Source: Microbacterium allomyrinae
Lineage (GTDB): Bacteria > Actinomycetota > Actinomycetes > Actinomycetales > Microbacteriaceae
Reading direction: 5' to 3'
DNA: 64,000 bases
Assembly: GCF_020682705.1 (NCBI RefSeq)
Contig: NZ_JAGTTN010000004.1
Span: 1 to 64,000 of the forward strand
Both the position numbers and the translations under genes were made by a program. The notes beneath the pieces are model-generated. The model had not been told where the DNA came from. It made no database searches and saw only the letters and a program-made list of their open reading frames with translations. This document shows positions 7,002-18,995 of the stretch, in pieces (position 1 is the stretch's first letter; each line of letters starts with the position of its first letter).

Positions 7002-9236
7002 ATGGATTACGGTCAAGCGCTCGAATTCGGCGCGTTCATCACCCCGACCGCCGCCGATCCCGACGTCCCCGTCCTGCTGTCGCAGGCGGCTGAGGCATCC
7101 GGACTCGACCTCGTCACCTTCCAGGACCATCCGTACCAGCCCGCGTTCCTCGACACGTGGACGCTCATGAGCTTCGTCGCGGCCCGGACCGAGAGCATCC
7201 GCATCGCCCCCAACGTGCTGAACGTGCCGCTGCGCCCGCCCGCCGTCGTGGCGCGCGCCGCGGCGAGCCTCGACCTGCTGTCGGGTGGCCGGTTCGCGCT
7301 GGGGCTCGGCGCCGGCGGATTCTGGGACGCGATCGAGGCCATGGGCGGTGGGCGGCTCACTCCCGGGCAGGCGGTGACCGCGCTCGGCGAGGCGATCGAG
7401 GTCATCCGCGAGCTGTGGCGCACCGACGACCGCCGCGGCGCGTTCACCGACGGTGCGTATCACCGTGTGCACGGCGCGAAGCGCGGCCCACGGCCGGCGC
7501 ACGACGTGCCGATCTGGATCGGTGCGTACAAGCCGCGGATGCTCGCGCTCACCGGGCGCACGGCGGACGGCTGGCTGCCCTCGCTCGGCTATATGAAGCC
7601 CGGCGACCTCGCCGCGGGCAATACCGCGATCGACGACGCCGCCGAAGCGGCGGGCCGCGACCCGCGCGAGATCCGGCGTCTCCTCAACGTGGGGCAGCTG
7701 GCGACCGACCCCGCCGAGTTCGCCGAGCGCCTCGCGTCGCTGACCCTCGAGCACGGCTTCTCGACGTTCATCGTCGCCGCCGACGACCCCGGCCTGCTGC
7801 GGAGCTTCGGCGAAGACATCGCGCCGCGCACACGCGAGCTGGTCGCCGAGGAGCGCGGTGACCGCGGCACCGTGCCCGCGCCGGCGCGCTCATCGGTCGC
7901 GCTCGCCGCTCGCCGGGAGGGAATCGCCTACGACGACGTGCCCGCGGGACTGCACGCGATCGAGCCGGGCGACTTCGAGTACGGCGATGTGCGCGCCACC
8001 TACATGCGCGGCGGCGCTCCGGGCCTGGTGCTGCAGCCCGAGTCCGCTCAGCAGGTGGCCGACGCGGTCGGGTTCGCGCGGCGGCATCCCGAGCTCGCGC
8101 TGTCGGTCCGCAGCGGCGGCCACGGCATCAGCGGCCGCAGCACCAACGACGGCGGCGTCGTCATCGACCTGCGCCGGCTGAACGCGATCGACGTGCTCGA
8201 CGAGGACCGGCGCCTCGTGCGCGTCGAACCCGGAGCGCGCTGGATGCAGGTCGCCGCCGCTCTCGGCGAGCACGGCTGGGCGCTCTCGTCGGGCGACTAC
8301 GGGGGTGTCGGTGTCGGCGGCCTCGCGACGGCGGGCGGCATCGGCTTCCTCGCGCGCGAGCACGGCCTGACGATCGATCGCCTGCGGGCCGCCGAAGTGG
8401 TGCTCGCCGACGGGACGATCGTGCGCACCGACACCGACCATCACCCCGACCTGTTCTGGGCGATCCGGGGCGCGGGCGCGAACGTCGGCATCGTGACGGC
8501 GTTCGAGTTCGAGGTCGAGGAGGTGGGCGAGGTGGGCTGGGCGCAGCTCGCGTTCCAGGTCGACGACGTCGCAGCGTTCCTCGAAGGGTATGGACGCGTC
8601 GTCGAGGAGGCGCCGCGCGACCTCACGATGTTCCTGCTCGCCGGCGCCCCGCGACCGGGACAGCCGCACGTCGTGCAGCTGTACGGCGTCGTCGACTCGG
8701 ACGACGCCGACACGATCATCGCCCGCCTGCAGCCGTTCGCCGAGCTCGCTCCGCTCGTGCAGCAATCGGTGCAGCTCGCGACGTACCCGCAGATCATGGC
8801 GAACGCCGACCTCGGCCCGCAGCACGGGGCGGGCGAGCCTCACTCCCGCTCGGGACTGATCGAGCACGTCACGCCCGCCTTCGCGCAGGCGGCGGCGCGG
8901 ATGCTGGAATCCGGCGTTGTCCCGTTCTTCCAGCTCCGCGCGGTCGGCGGCGCGGTGTCGGATGTCGCCGACGACGCGACTGCGTACGCGCACCGTTCCG
9001 CGAACTTCTCGGTCGTCGCGCTCGGCTCGCACCCCGATCGCCTCGACGCGCAGTGGCGGGAGCTGGCGCAGCACACCGCGGGCATGTACCTGAGCTTCGA
9101 CTCGTCGCTGCGCCCCGAGCGGATCGCCGAGGCGTTTCCGCCCGCCACGCTGGAGCGCCTGCGGGCGATCAAGGCGGCATACGACCCGTCGTGCGTCTTC
9201 CGCGACAATTTCGCGATCGAGCCGGCCGGCGCCTGA
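7002..9236 (+). CDS. Fusion of an LLM-class flavin oxidoreductase and a berberine-bridge-type FAD oxidase
   Basis: 744 residues in two enzyme modules. Residues 1-~285 are luciferase-like (F420 or FMN type TIM barrel), with LDLLSGGRFALGLGAG and the AHDVPIWIGAYKP strand. Residues ~300-744 are a PCMH/VAO-family FAD oxidase: RSGGHG with His374 in the position of the covalent flavin-linking His, the GVGVGGLATAGGIG loop, and a C-terminal YDPSCVFRDN segment typical of the berberine-bridge tail. The second flavin-linking Cys of bicovalent members is absent. Reaction and substrate are unknown; the two modules could act in sequence on one compound. The ATG is preceded by GCGGAGG. No frameshift or stop breaks the fusion. 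Confidence 0.85.
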   Translation: MDYGQALEFGAFITPTAADPDVPVLLSQAAEASGLDLVTFQDHPYQPAFLDTWTLMSFVAARTESIRIAPNVLNVPLRPPAVVARAAASLDLLSGGRFALGLGAGGFWDAIEAMGGGRLTPGQAVTALGEAIEVIRELWRTDDRRGAFTDGAYHRVHGAKRGPRPAHDVPIWIGAYKPRMLALTGRTADGWLPSLGYMKPGDLAAGNTAIDDAAEAAGRDPREIRRLLNVGQLATDPAEFAERLASLTLEHGFSTFIVAADDPGLLRSFGEDIAPRTRELVAEERGDRGTVPAPARSSVALAARREGIAYDDVPAGLHAIEPGDFEYGDVRATYMRGGAPGLVLQPESAQQVADAVGFARRHPELALSVRSGGHGISGRSTNDGGVVIDLRRLNAIDVLDEDRRLVRVEPGARWMQVAAALGEHGWALSSGDYGGVGVGGLATAGGIGFLAREHGLTIDRLRAAEVVLADGTIVRTDTDHHPDLFWAIRGAGANVGIVTAFEFEVEEVGEVGWAQLAFQVDDVAAFLEGYGRVVEEAPRDLTMFLLAGAPRPGQPHVVQLYGVVDSDDADTIIARLQPFAELAPLVQQSVQLATYPQIMANADLGPQHGAGEPHSRSGLIEHVTPAFAQAAARMLESGVVPFFQLRAVGGAVSDVADDATAYAHRSANFSVVALGSHPDRLDAQWRELAQHTAGMYLSFDSSLRPERIAEAFPPATLERLRAIKAAYDPSCVFRDNFAIEPAGA

Positions 9237-9310
9237 GGAGAGGGTGGCAGGAGCGACCAGCTTCACCTCATCGAGCAGGATCGAGGAAGCGGGATGTCCG
9301 CGATCATGGG

Positions 9311-9316
9311 CACAAT
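9311..9316 (+). promoter_or_regulatory. Candidate -10 element for the UvrA-like gene
   Basis: CACAAT would place a transcription start near 9323 and leave GAGAGGT as the ribosome-binding site for the ATG at 9345. It is weak and based on spacing only. Confidence 0.25.
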
Positions 9317-9344
9317 GAAGGGTCGCCCTGATCGAGAGGTCCCC

Positions 9345-11699
<2,355 letters not shown>

Positions 11700-11705
11700 G
11701 ACTCC

Positions 11706-11731
11706 GCCCATGGGTGAATGTCCCCATGGGC
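11706..11731. terminator. Hairpin after the UvrA-like gene (overlaps dyad copy 2)
   Basis: GCCCATGGG (11706-11714) pairs with CCCATGGGC (11723-11731) across 8 nt, six bases after the UvrA-like stop codon. It contains the 18-bp dyad copy 2, so it may serve as terminator, operator, or both. Confidence 0.4.
11710..11727. promoter_or_regulatory. 18-bp dyad operator candidate, copy 2
   Basis: It matches copy 1 (3843-3860) at 16 of 18 positions. It lies 22 nt before the -10-like TACGAT at 11750-11755, exactly the spacing seen for copy 1. That places the dyad against the -35 position of the promoter for the Ig-like/kinase block. Confidence 0.6.
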
Positions 11732-11749
11732 TGTTCGCGCGGCTCGGAA

Positions 11750-11755
11750 TACGAT
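11750..11755 (+). promoter_or_regulatory. Candidate -10 element for the Ig-like/kinase block
   Basis: TACGAT sits 22 nt after the dyad. Transcription from about 11762 would give a leader of about 140 nt. A second hexamer, TAGGCT at 11801-11806, is an alternative. Confidence 0.45.
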
Positions 11756-11766
11756 CTCCCATGGCC

Positions 11767-11799
11767 CCCGACCCATGCTGGGCTTCCCAGCAGGTCGGG
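11767..11799. promoter_or_regulatory. Strong hairpin in the leader of the Ig-like gene
   Basis: Two stacked 7-bp stems: CCCGACC (11767-11773) with GGTCGGG (11793-11799), and TGCTGGG (11776-11782) with CCCAGCA (11786-11792), with a 2-nt bulge and a 3-nt loop. If transcription starts near 11762 this folds at the 5' end of the message and could protect it; it could also end UvrA-side transcription. It lies just before TAGGCT at 11801. Confidence 0.5.
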
Positions 11800-11902
11800 T
11801 TAGGCTGTGCTGTCCCCACCGTCTTCTGTGAGCGCCTGATGCCGCATGTCAGGTCCCGACGCCACGAAATGACAAATAACCGCCCTGAGGAGTCCGCGGT
11901 CC

Positions 11903-14900
11903 ATGAGGTCTTTCGAGTGGCTTCGATCGCGCCCCCGCGCGGTCGCGTCGGCGGGAGCGGTCACTGCCGCGGCCGTGACCATCACCACCCTGGCGTTCGT
12001 CTATCAGGGGGTGCCGACCACTGAAGTCGACCTCAACGACGGCGGGGTCTGGGTCACGAAGCAGTCCAGCCTCCTCGTGGGTCACTTCAACCACGAGTCG
12101 ATGGTGCTCGACGGCGGACTCCGCACCCCGAGCGATGACTACGACATCCTGCAGTCCGCCGAGACGGTGCTCGTCGTCGACGAGTCCGGCTCGTCGCTCA
12201 CCTCGATCGACCCGGCGATGGTGGCTCTCTCCGAGTCCGCGCAGCTCCCGGGCGATGCCGAGGTCGCGCTGGGTGGTTCGACCGTCGCGATCCTCGACCG
12301 CGCGTCGGGCGATGTCTGGATGATCTCGTCGGCATCCGTCGGCAGTTTTCAGATCGCCGGCACCGAGCCCGTCACCAACGTCGGCAAGGGTGCGGACGTC
12401 ACGGTCGGCCTCGACGGTGCGGTCCACGCCGTGTCGGCGGAGAGCGGCGAGATCGTCACGCTCCGCTTCAACTCCGACGGCACGATCGCCGAGCCGGAGC
12501 GCACCGCACTCGGCGACGTCGACGAGAACGCCACGCTGTCGATCACCGCCGTGGGCGCGCGCCCGGTCGTCCTCGACATCACCACCGGCACCGTCTTCTG
12601 GGACGGCCGTGCGACGGTCGTCGACGGCGCCCGCAGCGCCGTGCTGCAGCAGGCGTCCGCGGCATCGGATGCCGTCACGCTCGCGACCGCGTCGGCGCTC
12701 GTGCGCCTGCCGTTCGACGGGTCGGATCCGACGTCGGTGAAGGCCGGCGCCGAAGGGTCACCGGCCGCGCCCGTCTGGCTCGCGGGCTGCGCCTATGCGG
12801 CGTGGAGCGGGTCGGCGAAGTTCGTGCGCGACTGCCCCGGCGACGGCGACGACCTCGCGGTCGACGTCGAGGGCGTAGAGCCCACCTCGCTGCTCAAATT
12901 CCGCGTCAACCGCGACGTCGTCGTGCTGAACGATGTCATCGGCGGTGCGACGTGGATGGCCAGCGAGAGCATGCAGCGCGTCGAGAACTGGAACGACATC
13001 ACCCCGCCCGAGGGTGAGACCGAAGAGGACGAGGAGACCACCGAGGAGACGACCGAGACCGCTCTGCCCGAGCGATCCGAGATCAACACGCCTCCGGTGG
13101 CCACCGACGACGAGCTGGGCGTGCGGCCGGGCCGCACCACGCTGCTGCCGCTCCTCGACAACGACAGCGACCCCGACGGCGACGTGCTGACCACGCGCGT
13201 GCTCGACGGCGGGCCGTCGATCGGCGACGTGCAGTCGATCGACAACGGGCGGTCGCTGCAGATCGCCGTCCCCGACGACGCCGACGGATCGGCATCCTTC
13301 ACCTACGAGGTCTCCGACGGACGCGGCGGCACCGACACCGCGCAGGCTTCGCTGACGGTGCGCGGGTGGGACGTCAACACCGCTCCCGAGCAGAAGCGCA
13401 TCACGACCGTCGCCATCGAGGCGGGGGGCACGGTCACCTACAACGTGCTGCCCGACTGGATCGACCCCGACGGAGACGACGTCTTCCTCGGCACCGTGAC
13501 GCCGGCGGAGGGCGACGAGGCCGACTTCACGTCGGACGGCCGCATCACCTACCGCGCGGTCGGTGGCACACAGGGGCGCAAGGACGTCGAGATCGTCGTC
13601 TCGGACGGCACCGACGTCACCGTCGGCATCGTGCGCTTCGACGTGCGCCCGGTGGGCTCGATCAAGCCCGTGACCAACGCCGACTACGTCGCCGTGCGGG
13701 CCGGTCAGACCGCGACCGTCGCGCCGCTGGCCAACGACGTCGGCTCGGGCCGCGAACCGCTGCGCCTCGCGCGGGTGGATCCCGCCCCGGGCGCCGACAT
13801 CGTGCCCGACTACGCCAACAAGACCTTCACGTTCCGCTCGGCGGCACCGGGAACCTACTACGTGCAGTACCTCGTGGCGGCCGGTGCAGAGGGCGTGCCG
13901 GGTCTCGTCCGCATCGACGTGCTGCCCGAGGGCGAGACCGACCTGCCGCCGGTGGCGGTGCGCGACGTCGCCCTTCTGCCGAGCGGCGGCGAAGTGCTCG
14001 TCAACGTGCTGTCGAACGACTCCGATCCTTCGGGCGGCATCCTGGTCGTGCAGTCGGTGACCGTCGAGCCGAACTCCGGCATCGCCGTGGCCGTCCTCAA
14101 CCACGAGACGCTGCGCATCAGCGACCAGGCCGCACTCTCGGAGCAGGTGCGCATCTCGTACCGCATCTCGAACGGCTCGCAGTCGGCCGAGGGCGACGTC
14201 ATCGTCATCCCGATCCCCGCGCCCGCGCAGCTGCGCCCGCCGGTCGCCAACGACGACCAGGTGGTCGTGCGCGCCGGTGACGTCGTCACCATCCCGGTGC
14301 TCGACAACGACTACCACCCCAACAACGACACCATCCACGTCGCGCCCGACCTCGTGCCGCCGCTCATCGAGCCCGAGGACGGCGAGATCTTCGTCTCGCA
14401 GGACACCGTGCGCTTCCGCGCCTCGGACGAGCCCGGCACGGTGTACGCGACGTACGAAGCGGTCGACAGCACGGGGCAGAAGGATGCCGGCTACATCACC
14501 ATCCAGGTGCTCCCGGTCAATCCCGAGACCAATGCCGCGCCGCGTCCGCGCGACCTGACGTCGCGTGTGCTCGGCGGAAGCCGCGTCCGCGTCGCGGTGC
14601 CGCTGGACGGCATCGACGCCGACGGCGACTCGGTGACCCTGGTCGGCATCGCCTCGTCGCCCTCGAAGGGGCGCATCACCGAGACCGGGGCGGACTACCT
14701 GATCTACGAGGCCTTCGCAGACACGGCCGGGGTCGACACGTTCACCTACCGCGTGCGCGACAGCCTCGGTGCCGAGGCGACCGCGTCGATCCGCATCGGC
14801 ATCGCGCCGCCCGAAGGCGTCAACCAGGCGCCGTACGCCGTCAAGGATGCCGTCGTGATGCGTCCGGACCGTCGCGTGGCCGTGCCGGTGCTCGAGAACG

Positions 14901-17900
14901 ACTCCGATCCGGACGGCGACGAGTACTGGGTGCTCGCCGACGGTCTGATCGTGCCCGATGTGGCCGGTCTGTCGGCCAAGGTCGAAGGCAATCGCGTCGT
15001 CGTGACGTCGCCCGATGAGCCGATCGAGACATCCCTGCAGTACACGATCCGCGACGCGCGCGGCGCGCAGGCCAAGGCCGTGCTCCAGATCACGGTCTCG
15101 GAAGACGTGCCGCTGCTGCGGCCGATCGCCCGCGACGACTACGTCCGCGCGCAGGACGTCGAAGAGGACTCCGTCGACATCGAGGTCCTGGCCAACGACG
15201 AGGACCCCGACGGCACGATCGACGATCTCGATGTCGAGGTCGCCGACCCCACGTCGCGCGTGCTCGCCGATGGGAAGATCCGTGTCACGCTCGGCGACGA
15301 GGGCCGGCTCGTCACCTACACGATCACCGATCGCGACGGGAACGCGGCATCCGCCTTCCTCCACGTTCCCTCGCTCGCGTCGCTTCCTCCCACGCTGGTG
15401 ACGACCGACCCGATCGAGGTCAAGAGCGGCGAGACCGTCGAGATCGCCCTCGCAGACCACGTGCGTGCGGTGGGCGGCGGCAAGGTCGTCGTCACCGAAG
15501 CCGCCAAGGTGACCGCGGCGCACAGCGACGGCTCCGCGCTCGTCAAGGACCAGACGACGCTGGTGTACACATCGTCGGCCGGCTACTTCGGCGCCGACGC
15601 GATCACCTTCGAGGTCACCGACGGCACCGGGCCCGATGACCCGGAGGGCCGCAAGGCCACGCTGACGCTGCCCGTCACGGTGCTTCCGCCCGAGAACCAG
15701 CAGCCGTCGTTCGTGAACGGCCAGACGGATGTCGCACCCGGCGAAGACCCGGTCGCCCTCGATCTGCTCGGCCTCACGACCGACCCCGATGCCGAGGACC
15801 TCGACGGCATGACGTACGAGATCGTCGGCGGCGCACCCGACGGCATCTCGGCGCGGATCGAGGGCCAGGAGCTCCTGACGAGCGCCGCCGCCGACACGAG
15901 CAAGGGCACCGCGGCGACGATCCGCCTGCGCATCAGCGACGGCACGACCGATCCGGTCGAGGGTGTCGTGAACGTGCGGGTCATCGCCTCGACGCGAGAG
16001 CTTCCGACGGCCAACGACGACATCGTCGAAGAGGCGCACCAGGGCAAGACCGTCACGGTGCCGGTGCTGGCCAACGACGTCAACCCGTTCCCCGAGACGC
16101 CGCTGAAGGTCACCACCTCGCTGATCGAGACCGGCCAGGGCGAGATCGAGGTCGCGGGCGACCAGGTGAAGGTGACTCCGGATGCGAAGTTCTTCGGGAC
16201 GATGGTGGTGCGCTACAGGGTGCAGGATGCCACGGCCGACCCCGACCGCGAGGTCGAGGGGCGCATCCGCCTGACGGTGCAGGGCAAGCCCGATGCGCCC
16301 GGTACGCCGACGGTGTCGAGCGTGCAGGACCGCACGGTCGTGCTGTCGTGGACGCCTCCCGCCAACAACGGCGCCGAGATCGAGAGCTACCTCGTCTCGT
16401 CGACCGCCGGCAACTACGAGAAGGAGTGCCTGGCGACCACGTGCACCCTCGACGGCCTCACGAACAACGTCGAGTACAACTTCACGGTCGTCGCCGAGAA
16501 CCGCGTCGGCCCGTCCGACCCGTCGGCCCCGTCCGAGACGGCGCGTCCGGATGCGCGGCCCGACACGCCGGCCCCGCCGACGCTCGTGTTCGGCGATCGC
16601 AGCCTCAACGTGTCGTGGGTCACGCCCACGACACCGGGTTCGCCCGTGGAGAAGTACACGCTCGAGATCTCGCCGGCCCCGCCGTCGGGCATCGCGCAGA
16701 AGACCGATGTCACCGGCAACACGGCCGTGTGGGATGGCCTCCAGAACGGCGTCGCTTACCAGGTGCGCGTTCAGGCGCACAACCGCGCGCCTGAGCCGTC
16801 GACCTTCAGCGGATGGTCGGTGAGCGAGATTCCCGCGCGCGCCCCCGAGCCTCCGGCGGCTCCGTCGGTGAACCGTCTCGATCCCGTCGGCACGCAGGCT
16901 CAGCTCGAAGCCGTGTGGGCGGCGCCCGCCGACAACGGTGCGCCGATCGATGCGTACGAGCTCACCGTGCTGCGCGGATCGTCGGTCGTGCGCACCATCG
17001 CGGTCCCCGCCGGCCAGACGCGCCAGGCGGTGGTGGTCGACACGTCGACGACGGACTACAGCTTCACCGTGCGGGCCAAGAACAAGGCCGGCTGGAGCAC
17101 GATGGGCGCGGCATCTTCTCCGCGTCGTGCGTTCGTGAAGCCCGGGGTGCCCACCGGTGTGTCGCTGTCGACGCCGAGCGGCAACAGCTCGGTCGTGGTC
17201 GCCTACACGGCGGCCGCGGGCAACGGCGCGAACGCCGGCGAGGTGAAGTACGAGTACTCGCTCAACGGCGGCGGATGGCAGACGCTCTCCAGCAACACGC
17301 TCGGCAACCTCAGCAACGGCACGAACTACACCGTGCGACTGCGCGCCTACACCGCGCTGGACGGTGTCCGCTACGACGGCGACCCGTCGGCGGCATCCAA
17401 CACGGCCACGCCCTACGGACCGGTCCGTGACCCCGGCGCGGGGGCGAGCCGCAGCGACCGGACGATCACGTTCTCGTGGAGCATGCCCGCCACCAACGGC
17501 CGCGCGATCGATCGCATCGAGACGAGCATCGACGGCGGTGGCTGGGTGAACCGTGGCGCGGCGAACGGCAGCCAGTCGATCGGCTACGGCTACAGCGAGA
17601 CGCACTCGATCCGCGTGCGGGCCTATGACGCTGCGGGCCAGGTCTCCGCGATCGTGAGCGCATCCGCGCGCACCGTCGATCCGCCGCAGCCGCGGGCGTG
17701 GACCAGCCGGGGATCGAGCGCACAGGGGCAGGACGGCTGCAGCAGCGCCGCGTGCGCCTACATGGTGTTCAACGTCGAGAACTGGACGGCGGGCACCTAC
17801 ACCCTCCGCTGCAACGACACCAGCGGCGCGTGGGCGACCAGCCGCACCTACAACGTGCCGGCGAACGGCAGCGTGCAGCTCAGCTGCTACACGGGCTACA

Positions 17901-17971
17901 CGGGCTACACGAGCTGGGTCAGCTACAGCGGGCCGGGCGGTTCCGGCAACGCGGAATCGATCGTCTGGTAG
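11903..17971 (+). CDS. Giant Ig-like / fibronectin type III surface protein
   Basis: 2022 residues. A basic N-terminus and one hydrophobic segment (~14-36) act as signal anchor. Residues ~45-370 look like short beta repeats of a propeller-like domain. An acidic, Thr-rich linker follows (~370-395). Then about eleven tandem Ig/cadherin-like modules run to ~1460, with repeated NDxDPDGD calcium-style motifs such as LDNDSDPDGD. From ~1463 come about five FN3 modules (for example VVLSWTPPANNG), and the tail is a small domain with four Cys. It is probably a wall-associated adhesin or scaffold. GAGGAG lies 10 nt before the ATG. It heads the MoxR-DUF58-transglutaminase-RDD-PP2C-FHA-kinase block, so it is a likely client of that machinery. 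Confidence 0.88.
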   Translation: MRSFEWLRSRPRAVASAGAVTAAAVTITTLAFVYQGVPTTEVDLNDGGVWVTKQSSLLVGHFNHESMVLDGGLRTPSDDYDILQSAETVLVVDESGSSLTSIDPAMVALSESAQLPGDAEVALGGSTVAILDRASGDVWMISSASVGSFQIAGTEPVTNVGKGADVTVGLDGAVHAVSAESGEIVTLRFNSDGTIAEPERTALGDVDENATLSITAVGARPVVLDITTGTVFWDGRATVVDGARSAVLQQASAASDAVTLATASALVRLPFDGSDPTSVKAGAEGSPAAPVWLAGCAYAAWSGSAKFVRDCPGDGDDLAVDVEGVEPTSLLKFRVNRDVVVLNDVIGGATWMASESMQRVENWNDITPPEGETEEDEETTEETTETALPERSEINTPPVATDDELGVRPGRTTLLPLLDNDSDPDGDVLTTRVLDGGPSIGDVQSIDNGRSLQIAVPDDADGSASFTYEVSDGRGGTDTAQASLTVRGWDVNTAPEQKRITTVAIEAGGTVTYNVLPDWIDPDGDDVFLGTVTPAEGDEADFTSDGRITYRAVGGTQGRKDVEIVVSDGTDVTVGIVRFDVRPVGSIKPVTNADYVAVRAGQTATVAPLANDVGSGREPLRLARVDPAPGADIVPDYANKTFTFRSAAPGTYYVQYLVAAGAEGVPGLVRIDVLPEGETDLPPVAVRDVALLPSGGEVLVNVLSNDSDPSGGILVVQSVTVEPNSGIAVAVLNHETLRISDQAALSEQVRISYRISNGSQSAEGDVIVIPIPAPAQLRPPVANDDQVVVRAGDVVTIPVLDNDYHPNNDTIHVAPDLVPPLIEPEDGEIFVSQDTVRFRASDEPGTVYATYEAVDSTGQKDAGYITIQVLPVNPETNAAPRPRDLTSRVLGGSRVRVAVPLDGIDADGDSVTLVGIASSPSKGRITETGADYLIYEAFADTAGVDTFTYRVRDSLGAEATASIRIGIAPPEGVNQAPYAVKDAVVMRPDRRVAVPVLENDSDPDGDEYWVLADGLIVPDVAGLSAKVEGNRVVVTSPDEPIETSLQYTIRDARGAQAKAVLQITVSEDVPLLRPIARDDYVRAQDVEEDSVDIEVLANDEDPDGTIDDLDVEVADPTSRVLADGKIRVTLGDEGRLVTYTITDRDGNAASAFLHVPSLASLPPTLVTTDPIEVKSGETVEIALADHVRAVGGGKVVVTEAAKVTAAHSDGSALVKDQTTLVYTSSAGYFGADAITFEVTDGTGPDDPEGRKATLTLPVTVLPPENQQPSFVNGQTDVAPGEDPVALDLLGLTTDPDAEDLDGMTYEIVGGAPDGISARIEGQELLTSAAADTSKGTAATIRLRISDGTTDPVEGVVNVRVIASTRELPTANDDIVEEAHQGKTVTVPVLANDVNPFPETPLKVTTSLIETGQGEIEVAGDQVKVTPDAKFFGTMVVRYRVQDATADPDREVEGRIRLTVQGKPDAPGTPTVSSVQDRTVVLSWTPPANNGAEIESYLVSSTAGNYEKECLATTCTLDGLTNNVEYNFTVVAENRVGPSDPSAPSETARPDARPDTPAPPTLVFGDRSLNVSWVTPTTPGSPVEKYTLEISPAPPSGIAQKTDVTGNTAVWDGLQNGVAYQVRVQAHNRAPEPSTFSGWSVSEIPARAPEPPAAPSVNRLDPVGTQAQLEAVWAAPADNGAPIDAYELTVLRGSSVVRTIAVPAGQTRQAVVVDTSTTDYSFTVRAKNKAGWSTMGAASSPRRAFVKPGVPTGVSLSTPSGNSSVVVAYTAAAGNGANAGEVKYEYSLNGGGWQTLSSNTLGNLSNGTNYTVRLRAYTALDGVRYDGDPSAASNTATPYGPVRDPGAGASRSDRTITFSWSMPATNGRAIDRIETSIDGGGWVNRGAANGSQSIGYGYSETHSIRVRAYDAAGQVSAIVSASARTVDPPQPRAWTSRGSSAQGQDGCSSAACAYMVFNVENWTAGTYTLRCNDTSGAWATSRTYNVPANGSVQLSCYTGYTGYTSWVSYSGPGGSGNAESIVW

Positions 17972-18023
17972 CAGACGGCCGCCCCTCAGACACGAAATCG
18001 CGAACGAGAGAACGAGAACAGCA

Positions 18024-18995
18024 ATGACGATGACCCCCGAACAGGCAGCCTGGTTCCAGGGCACCTTCACGCGACTGGTCGACAACGTCGATCAGGCGCT
18101 GATGGGCAAGCGCGAGGTCGTGGCACTGGTGCTGTCGGCGATGCTCGCCGAGGGCCACGTGCTCCTCGAAGATGCCCCCGGCACGGGCAAGACGAGTCTC
18201 GCGAAGGCGATCGCGGCCACCGTGCAGGGCTCGAGCAATCGCATCCAGTTCACCCCCGACCTGCTGCCGTCCGACGTCACGGGCGTCACGATCTACGACC
18301 AGGCCGCGCACCGCTTCGAGTTCCACCGTGGCCCGGTGTTCGCCTCGATCGTGCTGGCGGACGAGATCAACCGCGCCTCGCCCAAGACGCAGTCCTCGCT
18401 CCTGGAGGTCATGGAGGAGTCGCGGGTGACCGTCGACGGCGTGGCGCACGAGGTCGGGCGTCCGTTCCTCGTGATCGCGACGCAGAACCCGATCGAGCAG
18501 GCCGGTACCTACAAGCTCCCCGAGGCGCAGCTGGACCGGTTCCTCATCAAGACGTCGATCGGCTACCCCGACCTCGCCGTCGCCGAGCGGATCCTCGCCG
18601 GCTCCGCCGACCGCAACCCGTCGGCGCACCTGCCGGCGATCATCACGACCGGTGCGGTCGCCGACATGGCAGACCTCGCCAGCACCGTGCACACCGACCC
18701 CGCGGTGCTCCGCTACACCGCGCAGCTGGCCGAGGCGACGCGCCACGATCCCGCCACCCGGCTCGGCGTCTCGGTGCGCGGCTCGATCTCGATGATCCGC
18801 ATGGCCAAGGTGTTCGCCGCCGCCCAGGGCCGCCACTTCGTGCTGCCCGACGACGTGAAGACGCTGGCCGCTCCCGTGTGGACGCACCGCATCGTCCTCG
18901 ACCCCGAGGCCGAGTTCGCCGGCACGTCGGCCGAGACCGTGATCGCGCGTGTGCTCGACGCCGTGGCGGCACCGCAGGCGAGGTCCGCGGCCTGA
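18024..18995 (+). CDS. MoxR-family AAA+ ATPase
   Basis: 323 residues. Walker A is EDAPGTGKTS, Walker B VLADEINRA, sensor ATQNPIEQAGTY, and the C-terminal lid is typical of AAA_3/MoxR. Members act as chaperone-like ATPases that activate or assemble partner proteins and usually pair with DUF58 or VWA proteins, as here. It follows the Ig-like gene by 52 nt and its TGA overlaps the next ATG, so it is coupled with the DUF58 gene. It is soluble with no targeting signal. Confidence 0.93.
   Translation: MTMTPEQAAWFQGTFTRLVDNVDQALMGKREVVALVLSAMLAEGHVLLEDAPGTGKTSLAKAIAATVQGSSNRIQFTPDLLPSDVTGVTIYDQAAHRFEFHRGPVFASIVLADEINRASPKTQSSLLEVMEESRVTVDGVAHEVGRPFLVIATQNPIEQAGTYKLPEAQLDRFLIKTSIGYPDLAVAERILAGSADRNPSAHLPAIITTGAVADMADLASTVHTDPAVLRYTAQLAEATRHDPATRLGVSVRGSISMIRMAKVFAAAQGRHFVLPDDVKTLAAPVWTHRIVLDPEAEFAGTSAETVIARVLDAVAAPQARSAA

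Noticed and set aside
12758-18085. 1775-codon open frame antisense to the Ig-like protein
   Set aside because: Same composition artefact; no start signal and no recognisable domain, whereas the plus strand has clear Ig/FN3 modules.
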